Source of the DNA: Mesotoga sp. UBA6090
GTDB lineage: Bacteria; Thermotogota; Thermotogae; Petrotogales; Kosmotogaceae
NCBI RefSeq assembly: GCF_002435945.1
Contig: NZ_DIXC01000017.1
Coordinates: forward strand, 1 to 16,161
Direction: 5' to 3'
Length of the DNA: 16,161 bases
The position numbers and the translations under genes were made by a program. Of the stretch, positions 1 through 6,382 are shown in pieces. Numbering within the stretch: position 1 is the stretch's first letter; each line of letters begins with the position of its first letter. The notes under the pieces are model-generated. The model searched no databases. It saw only the letters and a list, made by a program, of their open reading frames with translations, and was not told the DNA's origin.

Positions 1-188
1 CTTCTTCGCCTTCTTGGCACACTCCGACCCCCAACCTGCTACAACGGACGACGTAATCAAAAACACAGGTGAGTGCAGAAAATGAAGACAGGTGGACAAA
101 AGTCGTGATCTGTCATGTCGACATGGCTTACTGGAAGTAGGGCAAAAGGTTCAAAGAAGTACGGCTTGAAAAGGAAGTTTCGTTCCAG
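1..188. other. Gene-free left edge
   Basis: No convincing coding region was seen on either strand. It lies downstream of the minus-strand YibE/F gene. No hairpin followed by a T-run that would end that transcript was found. The only marked structure is a perfect 12-base palindrome, CATGTCGACATG, at 115-126, which by itself is not evidence of function. Confidence 0.5.
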
Positions 189-1295
189 TCAGGTTTTCCT
201 TGAACGATATTTGTTCAGCAGAAAAGCCGAGAGAAAGACGGTGGCCGGAATCGAAAGGATTATCCCTATGCTTCCTGCAAACGCTCTGATTATCTCCGTT
301 GCAATTACGTCCATATTTATTATCCTTATCAGAGGTGTCTTGTATGCCAGAAAGACCAGCATGAGGAAGATCGAGCTTCCTGTATACGCGAGGATAAGGG
401 TGTTGGTCATGGTTCCCATTATGTCTCTGCCGATGTTGAATCCCGATTTCACGAGTTTGCCCGGCGTGATATCGGGGTTGAGAGATTTCATTTCATACAT
501 TGCGGAAGAGATCGACATCGCAACATCCATAACGGCACCCAGCGTCCCGATGATTATTCCGGCAAACAGCAGACCCATGAAATCGAAATGAATGTTTTGG
601 GGTATATACACGAGCATCGTTGCCTCGTCGCTGCTTAGACCCGTAAGGTTGGCAAGTGAGCCGGTTACGTAAGCAATAACGCTTGCAGAGAGTACACCGC
701 ACAATGTGCCGAAGGCCGCAGAGAAGGACTTCGTGTTGAGACCGGAGACAATTCCGAAAGTAAGCACTGTAATTAGGACCGCCGACAACGAAGAAGCGCC
801 TATGGGGTCGAATCCGTTCAGTATAAGTGGCAACATCACTTTAATAATTATCAGTCCTGTGATAGTAAGTGTTATGAAGGATTTGAGTCCGGAGATTTTT
901 CCGATGAGAAGAAGCAAGGTTATGAATACCAGCACAATAACGAAGACATATCTCTGCCTTATGAAATCAGTTACGTGGAAGGTTTCTTCTCCCCTTTGAT
1001 CAACGTAAAGCACGACGGTATCGCCATCTTCCACGCGAATATCCATCGCGGTGTTGTCTGTGAAGTGGTTCTCGACAATTACCTCTTCACCGGCGTGGCT
1101 ACCGTTAAGAATCTTGATCCTAAGTGTTTGGAGACCCTTCCCCGAATAGCCGCCTGTTTCGTCGAAACTTACGATCTCCAGTACCTTTCCCTTGATCGTA
1201 CTTTGATCGTTTACCGAAGCATTTATGAAAGTAAAAAGTACATAACCGAACAAAACCGCTCCCATTATGTAGAGCAAAGCTCTTTTCAATCTCAA
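189..1295 (-). CDS. YibE/F-family multi-pass membrane protein
   Basis: This is a 368-residue integral membrane protein of the YibE/F-like family, whose biochemical role is not established; transport has been suggested for it. An N-terminal membrane segment (about residues 7-26) is followed by a polar, probably extracytoplasmic domain (about 27-112) and then roughly seven more hydrophobic segments to the C-terminus. The stretch around residues 255-305, with GAVMDVAMSISSAM and later IGRDIMGTMTNTLILAY, is the most family-like part. The start is TTG, chosen because GGGGAG on the minus strand (1304-1309) lies 8 bases upstream. It is transcribed away from the sugar operon and shares no obvious function with it. 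A minus-strand TATAAT at 1334-1339 would give a leader of about 30 bases. The family call is fairly sure; the function is unknown. Confidence 0.88.
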   Translation of the reverse strand: MRLKRALLYIMGAVLFGYVLFTFINASVNDQSTIKGKVLEIVSFDETGGYSGKGLQTLRIKILNGSHAGEEVIVENHFTDNTAMDIRVEDGDTVVLYVDQRGEETFHVTDFIRQRYVFVIVLVFITLLLLIGKISGLKSFITLTITGLIIIKVMLPLILNGFDPIGASSLSAVLITVLTFGIVSGLNTKSFSAAFGTLCGVLSASVIAYVTGSLANLTGLSSDEATMLVYIPQNIHFDFMGLLFAGIIIGTLGAVMDVAMSISSAMYEMKSLNPDITPGKLVKSGFNIGRDIMGTMTNTLILAYTGSSIFLMLVFLAYKTPLIRIINMDVIATEIIRAFAGSIGIILSIPATVFLSAFLLNKYRSRKT

Positions 1296-1333
1296 CTTGA
1301 AATCTCCCCGGGGAACTCTCTTTGTTTCCCTGA

Positions 1334-1339
1334 ATTATA
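1334..1339 (-). promoter_or_regulatory. Likely -10 box for the YibE/F gene
   Basis: The minus strand reads TATAAT here, about 39 bases before the TTG start of the YibE/F gene. No good -35 box is seen at 16-18 bases; TTCGAG at 1355-1360 is a poor match. The call rests on the perfect -10 box and its position. Confidence 0.45.
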
Positions 1340-1375
1340 TCATCTCATGCAGGTCTCGAAGAGAGGCCCAGGTAA

Positions 1376-1398
1376 TTGACAGACCGCTAAGCCGTCAA
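1376..1398. repeat. Imperfect palindrome carrying a 13-mer found three times in the window
   Basis: TTGAC (1376-1380) and GTCAA (1394-1398) form short inverted arms. The left part, TTGACAGACCGCT (1376-1388), recurs exactly at 8402-8414, between two operon genes, and at 10644-10656, inside the alpha-mannosidase gene. The function is unknown. Confidence 0.4.
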
Positions 1399-1517
1399 AG
1401 CCAATCGGAGAAAATCTCTCCTTTATAAAACTTGTGTTTCGGATTTTGGAAAAGTTCGTTTATCATAGCATCTGCTGATATAATCAAGACGGGTGATTCT
1501 TCAGGCAGGAGGTCGCG

Positions 1518-1790
1518 TTACTTCTGAAGCTTGAGTTGGTAATTTACCGTGGGGACGGTGACACACCGATCTTTGTTCTTCTTGCGACCCACCTTGCTTG
1601 TGAAATGCAGAGCATCATATCCGTTTCTGTTCGGCGATTCTGCCTAATCGTTCTTTGAGCGAGATATCAGGCCTTTTCTCTCCAGGCAGACCACGACTCC
1701 CTTAATGCTATCCTGCCAGATACGGTCTTTCTTATGAACACTGTGGCAGGCGCTACTCAGACTTTGCTTTTTTAATGAGGTCCAACGGCC
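1518..1790 (-). pseudogene. Possible decayed coding remnant, unidentified
   Basis: Translating the minus strand by hand gives one frame that is open from 1790 to a TAA at 1518-1520 except for a single TAG at 1644-1646. The two halves are about 48 and 41 codons. The conceptual peptide has a protein-like composition, with stretches such as KKDRIWQDSIKGVVVCLERK and, after the stop, GYDALHFTSKVGRKKNKDRC. No start codon with a ribosome binding site was found. The frame runs through the GTGTCACCGTCCCC palindrome at its 3' part, a sequence type often seen next to IS200-like/REP-associated transposases. A relic of such an element is therefore possible, but I do not recognise the peptide. It could also be chance in non-coding DNA. 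Confidence 0.2.
1546..1566. repeat. REP-like short hairpin
   Basis: ACCGT (1546-1550), loop GGGG, ACGGT (1555-1559), followed by GACAC. The core GTGGGGACGGTGACAC resembles palindromes found near REP-associated tyrosine transposases. That likeness is from memory and was not searched. It lies inside the possible gene remnant at 1518-1790. Confidence 0.3.
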
Positions 1791-1990
1791 TCAGAAAGGG
1801 GTTAATCCCCACGTTTCCTTCGTGTTCTTTCCTTCAGACTCCATTTTTTACATTCCGTTAACCTTAGGTTCTCCATACTAGGAGATTGTTCCTCGTTTCA
1901 GTTCTAAGAGCTTTGTTCTTGGTTATTGGGAAGGCCTAGGTAAGACCAAAACCAGATCTCCCTGGTAGCACAAGGAAGAATAAAATATTA
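1791..1990. other. Gene-free stretch
   Basis: Both strands are broken by frequent stop codons. The longest minus-strand frame from an ATG (start codon at 1842-1844) is only 17 codons. No RNA gene, promoter or strong hairpin was recognised before the repeat array begins near 1991. Confidence 0.4.
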
Positions 1991-2289
1991 GACGCAAGGC
2001 TGGGCAAGAACATTTCAAGAAGTGATGCTGGGAAGAGCATCCCAGGAAGTGATGCGCCGAAAGATCACCGGCGGAAGTGATGCCCGGAAAAACATCCGGG
2101 GAAGTAAAGCTGCTTCGCAGGAAGCCTCTCAGGTACGCCGTTAACGGTTGTCCGTCCTCCTACAAGAACGAAAAGCCGGGTCTGGGGTCTCGCAAGAGCA
2201 GAAGTGAGGCTGCTTCGCAGGAAGTGATGCCCGGAGGATCATCCGGGGAAGTGAGGCCGACTTCGTCGGGAGGTGATGCTGCTTCGCAG
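1991..2289. repeat. Array of short hairpins joined by a GAAGTGATG linker
   Basis: A chain of units, each made of the linker GAAGTGATG (variants GAAGTGAGG, GAAGTAAAG, GAGGTGATG) followed by a short perfect hairpin. Stems differ from unit to unit but stay complementary: CTGGGA/TCCCAG (2028-2045), CGCCG/CGGCG (2055-2073), CCCGGA/TCCGGG (2083-2100 and 2230-2247), CTGC/GCAG (2110-2120, 2210-2220, 2279-2289) and CCGAC/GTCGG (2257-2269). The first unit (about 1998-2018) looks decayed: its left arm CTGGG is kept and its right arm has drifted to TTTCAAG. A non-repeat module at about 2125-2200 interrupts the chain. Some frames across the array are open, but they reflect the repeat composition, so no gene is called. 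The family and function are unknown. Confidence 0.8.
2125..2200. other. Module inserted in the hairpin array
   Basis: This roughly 76-base segment sits between two identical CTGCTTCGCAG hairpins (2110-2120 and 2210-2220) and carries none of the linker repeats. It contains the perfect palindrome CCGTTAACGG (2138-2147) and a small CTC-GCAA-GAG hairpin (2190-2199). It could be a separate mobile or structural unit within the array. Nothing in it looks coding. Confidence 0.4.
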
Positions 2290-2302
2290 GAGGCAAAAAA
2301 GA

Positions 2303-2365
2303 GCCAGTCAGGCTGCGCCTGGCCAGTCTCGCATTCGGCGAGGCAAGTTCCGACTGCGTCGGGCA
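2303..2365. repeat. Hairpin cluster with a GCCAGT linker, copy 1
   Basis: Three hairpins joined by constant linkers: GCCAGT, CAGGC-TGC-GCCTG (2309-2321), GCCAGT, CTCGC-ATTCG-GCGAG (2328-2342), GCAAGTT, CCGAC-TGC-GTCGG (2350-2362). The order and linkers match the cluster at 2562-2640. The loops and some stem bases differ while pairing is kept. Confidence 0.75.
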
Positions 2366-2371
2366 GATGAG

Positions 2372-2475
2372 ATCCCGTACAGACCCCCAAAACAGAAGCC
2401 CCAAACAGAACCCCTGAACAAGACCCCAAACAGAACCATTTTGGGGCAGGCTGATCAGGGAAGGCTCTACGGGAT
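2372..2475. repeat. Nested foldback element
   Basis: Three pairs of complementary segments are nested in order: ATCCCGTA (2372-2379) with TACGGGAT (2468-2475), CCCTGA (2412-2417) with TCAGGG (2455-2460), and CCCCAAA (2424-2430) with TTTGGGG (2440-2446). The left arm also contains imperfect 13-14 base tandem copies of CCCCAAACAGAA (about 2385-2437). Single-stranded DNA or RNA from this segment could fold into one long interrupted stem. The ATCCCG...CGGGATGAC outline resembles dispersed palindromic repeats of other bacteria. No coding capacity is credible here. Confidence 0.55.
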
Positions 2476-2561
2476 GACAACCCGTTCACGTCAACTGACA
2501 ATGCTCCTGGTCAGGATCTCGATCCATGTCGCGAAAAGTGCGAGCTAATTTGCATCCAAGA

Positions 2562-2640
2562 GCCAGTCTGCTAACGCAGGCCAGTCAGGCTCCGCCTGGC
2601 CAGTCTCGCCTTCGGCGAGGCGAGTTCCGACTCCGTCGGC
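2562..2640. repeat. Hairpin cluster with a GCCAGT linker, copy 2
   Basis: Four hairpins: CTGC-TAAC-GCAG (2568-2579), CAGGC-TCC-GCCTG (2586-2598), CTCGCC-TTC-GGCGAG (2605-2619) and CCGAC-TCC-GTCGG (2627-2639). The first three units are each preceded by GCCAGT, and GCGAGTT precedes the last. It is the same design as 2303-2365 with one extra leading hairpin. No T-run follows, so these are not typical terminators. Confidence 0.75.
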
Positions 2641-2845
2641 ACAAAAGCCACTCTTTAATCAACAGTCAGAAGAGAACTGCCTTTAACAGCTATCAACGGG
2701 TTTTATGCTCTTAAGCGCACAGCGGATCTAGGAACAATGAACTTCATTGTGTTTTCCAAATTGCACCCCCACCGTAACCTCGAAAGGCGGCAAGCAGAAT
2801 TGGACATTAAACGCTGCTCAGCGGATTTAATTGGTCTTAAATGGA
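2641..2845. other. Gene-free stretch before the operon promoter
   Basis: No gene was seen. It holds one near-perfect palindrome at 2734-2750, ACAATGAA-c-TTCATTGT, followed by GTTTTCC, which could be a regulator site or a weak hairpin. A small direct repeat, CAGCGGAT, occurs at 2720-2727 and 2819-2826. The rest has no recognisable structure. Confidence 0.4.
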
Positions 2846-2851
2846 TATAAT
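2846..2851 (+). promoter_or_regulatory. Possible second -10 box upstream of the operon
   Basis: A perfect TATAAT, about 44 bases upstream of the better-placed -10 box at 2890. No convincing -35 box is found at 16-18 bases, so this may be chance in AT-rich leader DNA. Confidence 0.2.
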
Positions 2852-2889
2852 GTGACTTGATTTTCCTTTCGTTTAATGGGTCAATTGTA

Positions 2890-2918
2890 TATAATAATTA
2901 GTAAGAGACTATTACTAA
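2890..2918 (+). promoter_or_regulatory. Operon promoter -10 box and overlapping palindromic operator
   Basis: TATAAT at 2890-2895 is followed at once by TTAGTAA (2898-2904), a 7-base spacer, and TTACTAA (2912-2918), a perfect inverted repeat. The palindrome would cover the transcription start (about 2902), which is where a repressor site is expected. The -35 region is a poor match. The ROK regulator encoded just downstream is the natural candidate to bind here and control itself and the whole operon. That link is inference from position. Confidence 0.55.
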
Positions 2919-2949
2919 ATAAGTTTCTTTAGTTGTTTGAGGTGAGTAA

Positions 2950-4101
2950 GTGATATCCAAGCCCAGCGACCTTAAAGGGAAAAACATCGGAAGAGTCATC
3001 CAGCTACTCCTCGCAAAGCCCGATACTCCAAGGGTCGAGCTCGCGAGGCAGACAGAGCTTACAAAGACGACGATTTCTTCGATTGTTGCGTCGCTGATTG
3101 ATCTTGGAATAGCTGAAGAACTTTCGGGAGAGAAGACTGGCCTTGTCGGCAAGGCGCCGATTCCTGTGAGGATACGCAGTGATGCTGCAACGGTTATCGG
3201 AGTGAACCTCGCAAGAGGCAGTACGACAGGTGTGGCCATGTCAGCCAACGGCAAGCTTCTCGCTTCGTGTGCTAAGTCAGTCTCGAACAAGACCAGGGCC
3301 GATGCTACGACCAATCTCTTCGATGTTGTTCAAAGACTGATCAATAAGTGTTACAGGAATGAGATTAGGGTAGATGCTATTGGGATTGGGGCTCCCTCCC
3401 CACTGGATAAGGAGAAGAGAGTAATCTACTCTCCATTTGGCCTGAGTGACTGGCAGGATTTTGCGATAGGCGAGATTACGGAGAAGAGGTTTGGCCTTCC
3501 CGCCTTTCTCGTAAATGATGGTGATGGTGCGGCCTTTGGCATGAAATGCTTCGGGAAGTGCAGAGACATCAGTTCTTTTATGAGTCTATATTTTGACGAA
3601 GGAATCGGCGCGGGAATAATCCTGAAAGATGAAATCTATAGCGGGAGTTTCGGCTATTCAGGAGAGATCAGCTACGCTCTGCTTAAGAGCTTTTGTGATG
3701 AGCTAGTGGATAACAGCAGTTTGAGTCTGGATACAATTGTCTCTGCTCTTAACTCTGAGCTTGGAGAGAATCTCGGAAGTATCGATGATTTTCTCTGTAA
3801 AGGGTCTGTCTTTGGTCGAAGAATGGCCTCTGTGATCGGAAGAGTCGGTAATGAATTGGGCCGTATTGCAGCGCTTGTTTCAAACATTTTCGGGCCGGAA
3901 GCCGTCGTGGTCAATGGAAAGCTTCTGGATTTCGGAGATATCTTCTTCGAAGCGCTGAAAAGCTCTTTCGAATCAAGCCTCTTCTCTGGAGATCAAGTTC
4001 GGCTTTTAAGAGGTAATAGTGACCAGTTTGAAGAATTCTCGACCGGAGCCGCGAGTTATGCGATATTCAGTTACTTGATGAGCAAGGTACTAACAGATTA
4101 G
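2950..4101 (+). CDS. ROK-family transcriptional repressor (NagC/XylR type)
   Basis: This 383-residue protein has a winged helix-turn-helix at about residues 10-57 (ELARQTELTKTTISSIVASL and following) and a ROK sugar-binding domain after it. The ROK parts include AIGIGAPSPLD, LVNDGDGAAFG and LYFDEGIGAGIILKDEIYSG. Regulators of this family usually repress sugar operons and let go when the sugar or sugar phosphate binds. The start is GTG with GAGGTGAG at 2939-2946, a short spacing. It is the first gene of the operon and lies behind a promoter with a palindromic operator, so autoregulation is likely. The usual ROK zinc-binding GH...CxCGxxGCxE segment is absent: after GEISY the sequence turns to LLKSFCDEL. 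The ligand cannot be read from sequence; the operon suggests a mannose- or heptose-related sugar. Confidence 0.9.
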   Translation: MISKPSDLKGKNIGRVIQLLLAKPDTPRVELARQTELTKTTISSIVASLIDLGIAEELSGEKTGLVGKAPIPVRIRSDAATVIGVNLARGSTTGVAMSANGKLLASCAKSVSNKTRADATTNLFDVVQRLINKCYRNEIRVDAIGIGAPSPLDKEKRVIYSPFGLSDWQDFAIGEITEKRFGLPAFLVNDGDGAAFGMKCFGKCRDISSFMSLYFDEGIGAGIILKDEIYSGSFGYSGEISYALLKSFCDELVDNSSLSLDTIVSALNSELGENLGSIDDFLCKGSVFGRRMASVIGRVGNELGRIAALVSNIFGPEAVVVNGKLLDFGDIFFEALKSSFESSLFSGDQVRLLRGNSDQFEEFSTGAASYAIFSYLMSKVLTD

Positions 4102-4131
4102 CACCACAAAACTACATAAGGGGGCATTCAA

Positions 4132-5382
4132 ATGAAAAAGAGAGTCTTTATTTCGCTGCTACTGGTAATGTTGATCGGAGTCTTTTCATTCGGCGTAGTC
4201 ACGCTCAATTTCATCGAGGTTCTTACGAGTCCTGCAAGGACACAGGTAATCAAGGAGATCATCGCAGACTTCGAGGCCAAGAACCCGGATATCAAGATAA
4301 ATCTCATATCTCCGCCTTATGAGCAGGCCGATCAGAGGGCAACGCTCATGCTCAATACTAACCAGGCTCTTGACATCATTGAAGTCAGGGACTACACAGT
4401 GAAGCAGTTCGTGAACAACGGAAAGCTGGAGAACCTTGAGAGTTATCTCTCAGGCTGGGAGCACAACGACACACTCACTTTCGTCGCGAATCAGGCCGCA
4501 AGAACCGTAGACAACACTGCTTTCATCGTGCCGCAGTTCTTCTTCATCAAGGGACTTTTCGTGAGAACGGACGTCCTCGAAGAACTGGGCGTCAACTACA
4601 TTCCAAAGACGATGAGTGAGCTCGTTGAACTCTGTATAGAGATCACGGACCCGGACAAGAATCAGTTCGGATTTGGATTCAGGGGAAAGTCCTGGGAGTT
4701 CAAATTCTCTGATCTGATCGCCACATCTTTCTTGAGCGACATCGATGCAGCCAATATCTATAAGACGCAGTCGGGAGATGTCTACTTCGATGACCCGAGG
4801 GCTCTTGAGGGACTTAAGATGTATGTAAGACTTTTCGAAGGTGGAGTCCCCGCTGACGGAATTAACTGGGGATTCAACGAACAGGTCAATGCCTTCGTAT
4901 CGGGTATCACTCCGTTCCTTATTCAGGACCCGGATACGGTTGCCCTGGTAGATGAGATGCTTGGAAGAGAGTACTACACCGTAGTACCGGTTCCAGTAGG
5001 TCCTTCGGGGAAAGCTTATCTGGACTATGGATTCAGTGGGCTGGGAATCCCTTCATACTCGAAGCACAAGGAAGAAGCGTGGGAATTCATTAAGTATATC
5101 TCTAGCCCCGAGGTTAACGCATACTACAGTAAGAGTTACGGCCCGCTTCCAATCCATTCTTCCACATATGAGAATGATCCGTACTTCAGTTCCGGCGTCT
5201 ACACGGCATGGAGTTACATGATGAGTCATCCGGAGAAGTACATCTTCGCGTCGTACCCTCTAGACTCCGAAAAGTGGCCGGGATGGCCCGAGATTCACCA
5301 GCAGGATATGCAGTCACTGCTTCTCGGCTACACAACGATCGAAGCCGTTGCCGCCAAATGGGCTGAATACTGGGCAGACTGA
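4132..5382 (+). CDS. ABC transporter sugar-binding protein (family 1)
   Basis: This 416-residue protein is an extracellular solute-binding protein of the carbohydrate class. A basic N-terminus (MKKR) and a hydrophobic core to about residue 22 form a Sec signal. There is no lipobox cysteine, so the protein is either released by signal peptidase I or held by its signal anchor. The mature part begins like other family 1 binding proteins, with TSPARTQVIKEIIADFEAKNPDI, and later shows YLDYGFSGLGIPSYSKHKEEAWEFIKYISSP, a typical C-terminal lobe segment. The ribosome binding site TAAGGGGG (4117-4124) is 7 bases from the ATG. It lies 30 bases after the repressor gene and is separated from the permeases by a hairpin that would leave more message for the binding protein. 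The substrate is probably an oligosaccharide, and the alpha-mannosidase downstream suggests a mannoside. Confidence 0.9.
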   Translation: MKKRVFISLLLVMLIGVFSFGVVTLNFIEVLTSPARTQVIKEIIADFEAKNPDIKINLISPPYEQADQRATLMLNTNQALDIIEVRDYTVKQFVNNGKLENLESYLSGWEHNDTLTFVANQAARTVDNTAFIVPQFFFIKGLFVRTDVLEELGVNYIPKTMSELVELCIEITDPDKNQFGFGFRGKSWEFKFSDLIATSFLSDIDAANIYKTQSGDVYFDDPRALEGLKMYVRLFEGGVPADGINWGFNEQVNAFVSGITPFLIQDPDTVALVDEMLGREYYTVVPVPVGPSGKAYLDYGFSGLGIPSYSKHKEEAWEFIKYISSPEVNAYYSKSYGPLPIHSSTYENDPYFSSGVYTAWSYMMSHPEKYIFASYPLDSEKWPGWPEIHQQDMQSLLLGYTTIEAVAAKWAEYWAD

Positions 5383-5412
5383 TTAAGAACTGAAAGAGAT
5401 TGACCAACGATT

Positions 5413-5459
5413 CGGCACGGCGGAAAAAGATTTAATGATTTCGACGCCGTGTCGTTTTT
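5413..5459 (+). terminator. Intercistronic terminator/attenuator
   Basis: CGGCACGGCG (5413-5422) pairs with CGCCGTGTCG (5445-5454), ten base pairs with one G-U, followed directly by TTTTT (5455-5459). The loop is 22 bases. It lies between the binding-protein gene and the first permease gene. It probably lets only part of the transcription continue, giving an excess of binding protein. Confidence 0.75.
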
Positions 5460-5497
5460 CTGAAATATAACGACCGGTCTACTGAGAGGTGTTGGAT

Positions 5498-6382
5498 TTG
5501 AGAAAGAGCTTCTGGAAGTTTTTCATAATGATGATTCCAGCTTTCATCCTCCTGATCGTTTTTACGTACACTCCCATTATTCGCGGTGGAGTTATGGCTT
5601 TTCAACGCTACAATATGTTCGACCTCTCTAAGATAGGGTTCATAGGGCTTGGCAACTTTGAGGCAATAATAAACGATCGCAATTTCGATTTCTTCAAAAT
5701 AGTTGTCAACACCCTGGTGTGGGTCTTTTTCTCTCTGGTGTTCCAGTTTGGTCTTGGCTTTGGTCTTGCCCTTCTGATGAGAAAGCCCTTCAAGGGCAGA
5801 GGGATCTATTCGGCCTTAGTATTCTATCCGTGGGCCGTGTCGGGTTTTGCTATCGGTCTTATCTGGGCGTGGATGTTCAACGGCCAGTTCGGGATAATAA
5901 ACGATATCCTGATGAGATTAGGAGTTATAAGCACACGTATTGGGTTTCTATCTAATCCTAGATACGCAATGATGTCAGTAATAATCGCCAACGTCTGGTA
6001 TGGGATCCCCTACTTTGCCATTATGCTGCTGGCGGCTCTTCAATCGGTTCCGAACGAGCTTTACGAGGCTTCGAGAATCGATGGTGCCAACAGGTTCAAG
6101 CAATTGTTCAAAATAACCATACCTTACATAAGGCCGACCATTATCAGCACGGTCCTTCTAAGAACTATGTGGATAATGAATTTCCCGGAGATAATCTATG
6201 GAATGACCGGCGGAGGGCCGGCCAATTCGACGCAAATATTGGCTACTCACATGATAAACAGGATCTACCAGTTTTATGATTACGGTCAGGGCGCGGCGAT
6301 TGGCTTCATAATAATGTCGATGCTGCTGCTGTATGCGATTGTGTTCCTGAACATCTCTTCCCGAAAAGAGGTTAGCATATGA
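5498..6382 (+). CDS. ABC sugar transporter permease (MalF/UgpA type)
   Basis: This inner-membrane permease, 294 residues from the chosen TTG, has about six hydrophobic segments. The ATPase-contact EAA loop starts near residue 189, with YEASRIDGANRFKQLFKITI, a strong match to the carbohydrate-uptake family. TTG at 5498 is preferred over GTG at 5489 because GAGAGGTG (5484-5491) overlaps the GTG but sits 6 bases before the TTG. It forms a heterodimer with the next gene product, and the two genes overlap by 4 bases (ATGA). The PEIIYGMTGGGPANSTQIL stretch near the C-terminus is typical of the MalF/UgpA partner. No ATPase gene is present in the operon, so a shared MsmX/UgpC-like ATPase elsewhere is expected. 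Confidence 0.9.
   Translation: MRKSFWKFFIMMIPAFILLIVFTYTPIIRGGVMAFQRYNMFDLSKIGFIGLGNFEAIINDRNFDFFKIVVNTLVWVFFSLVFQFGLGFGLALLMRKPFKGRGIYSALVFYPWAVSGFAIGLIWAWMFNGQFGIINDILMRLGVISTRIGFLSNPRYAMMSVIIANVWYGIPYFAIMLLAALQSVPNELYEASRIDGANRFKQLFKITIPYIRPTIISTVLLRTMWIMNFPEIIYGMTGGGPANSTQILATHMINRIYQFYDYGQGAAIGFIIMSMLLLYAIVFLNISSRKEVSI

Noticed and set aside
115..126. Palindrome CATGTCGACATG
   Set aside because: It stands alone next to no promoter or gene start and one 12-base palindrome in this length is not remarkable.
115..591. Open frame of 158 codons on the plus strand
   Set aside because: Most of it is antisense to the YibE/F gene, which has clear membrane segments and family motifs. No ribosome binding site supports it.
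1991..2640. CRISPR array
   Set aside because: The constant parts are only 6-9 bases, spacing is irregular, and the variable parts are self-complementary hairpins and not unique spacers. No cas gene is present.
2077..2714. Several overlapping open frames of about 60-110 codons on both strands
   Set aside because: They lie entirely in hairpin repeat arrays, overlap each other on both strands, have repeat-driven composition and lack ribosome binding sites. They reflect sequence composition, not genes.
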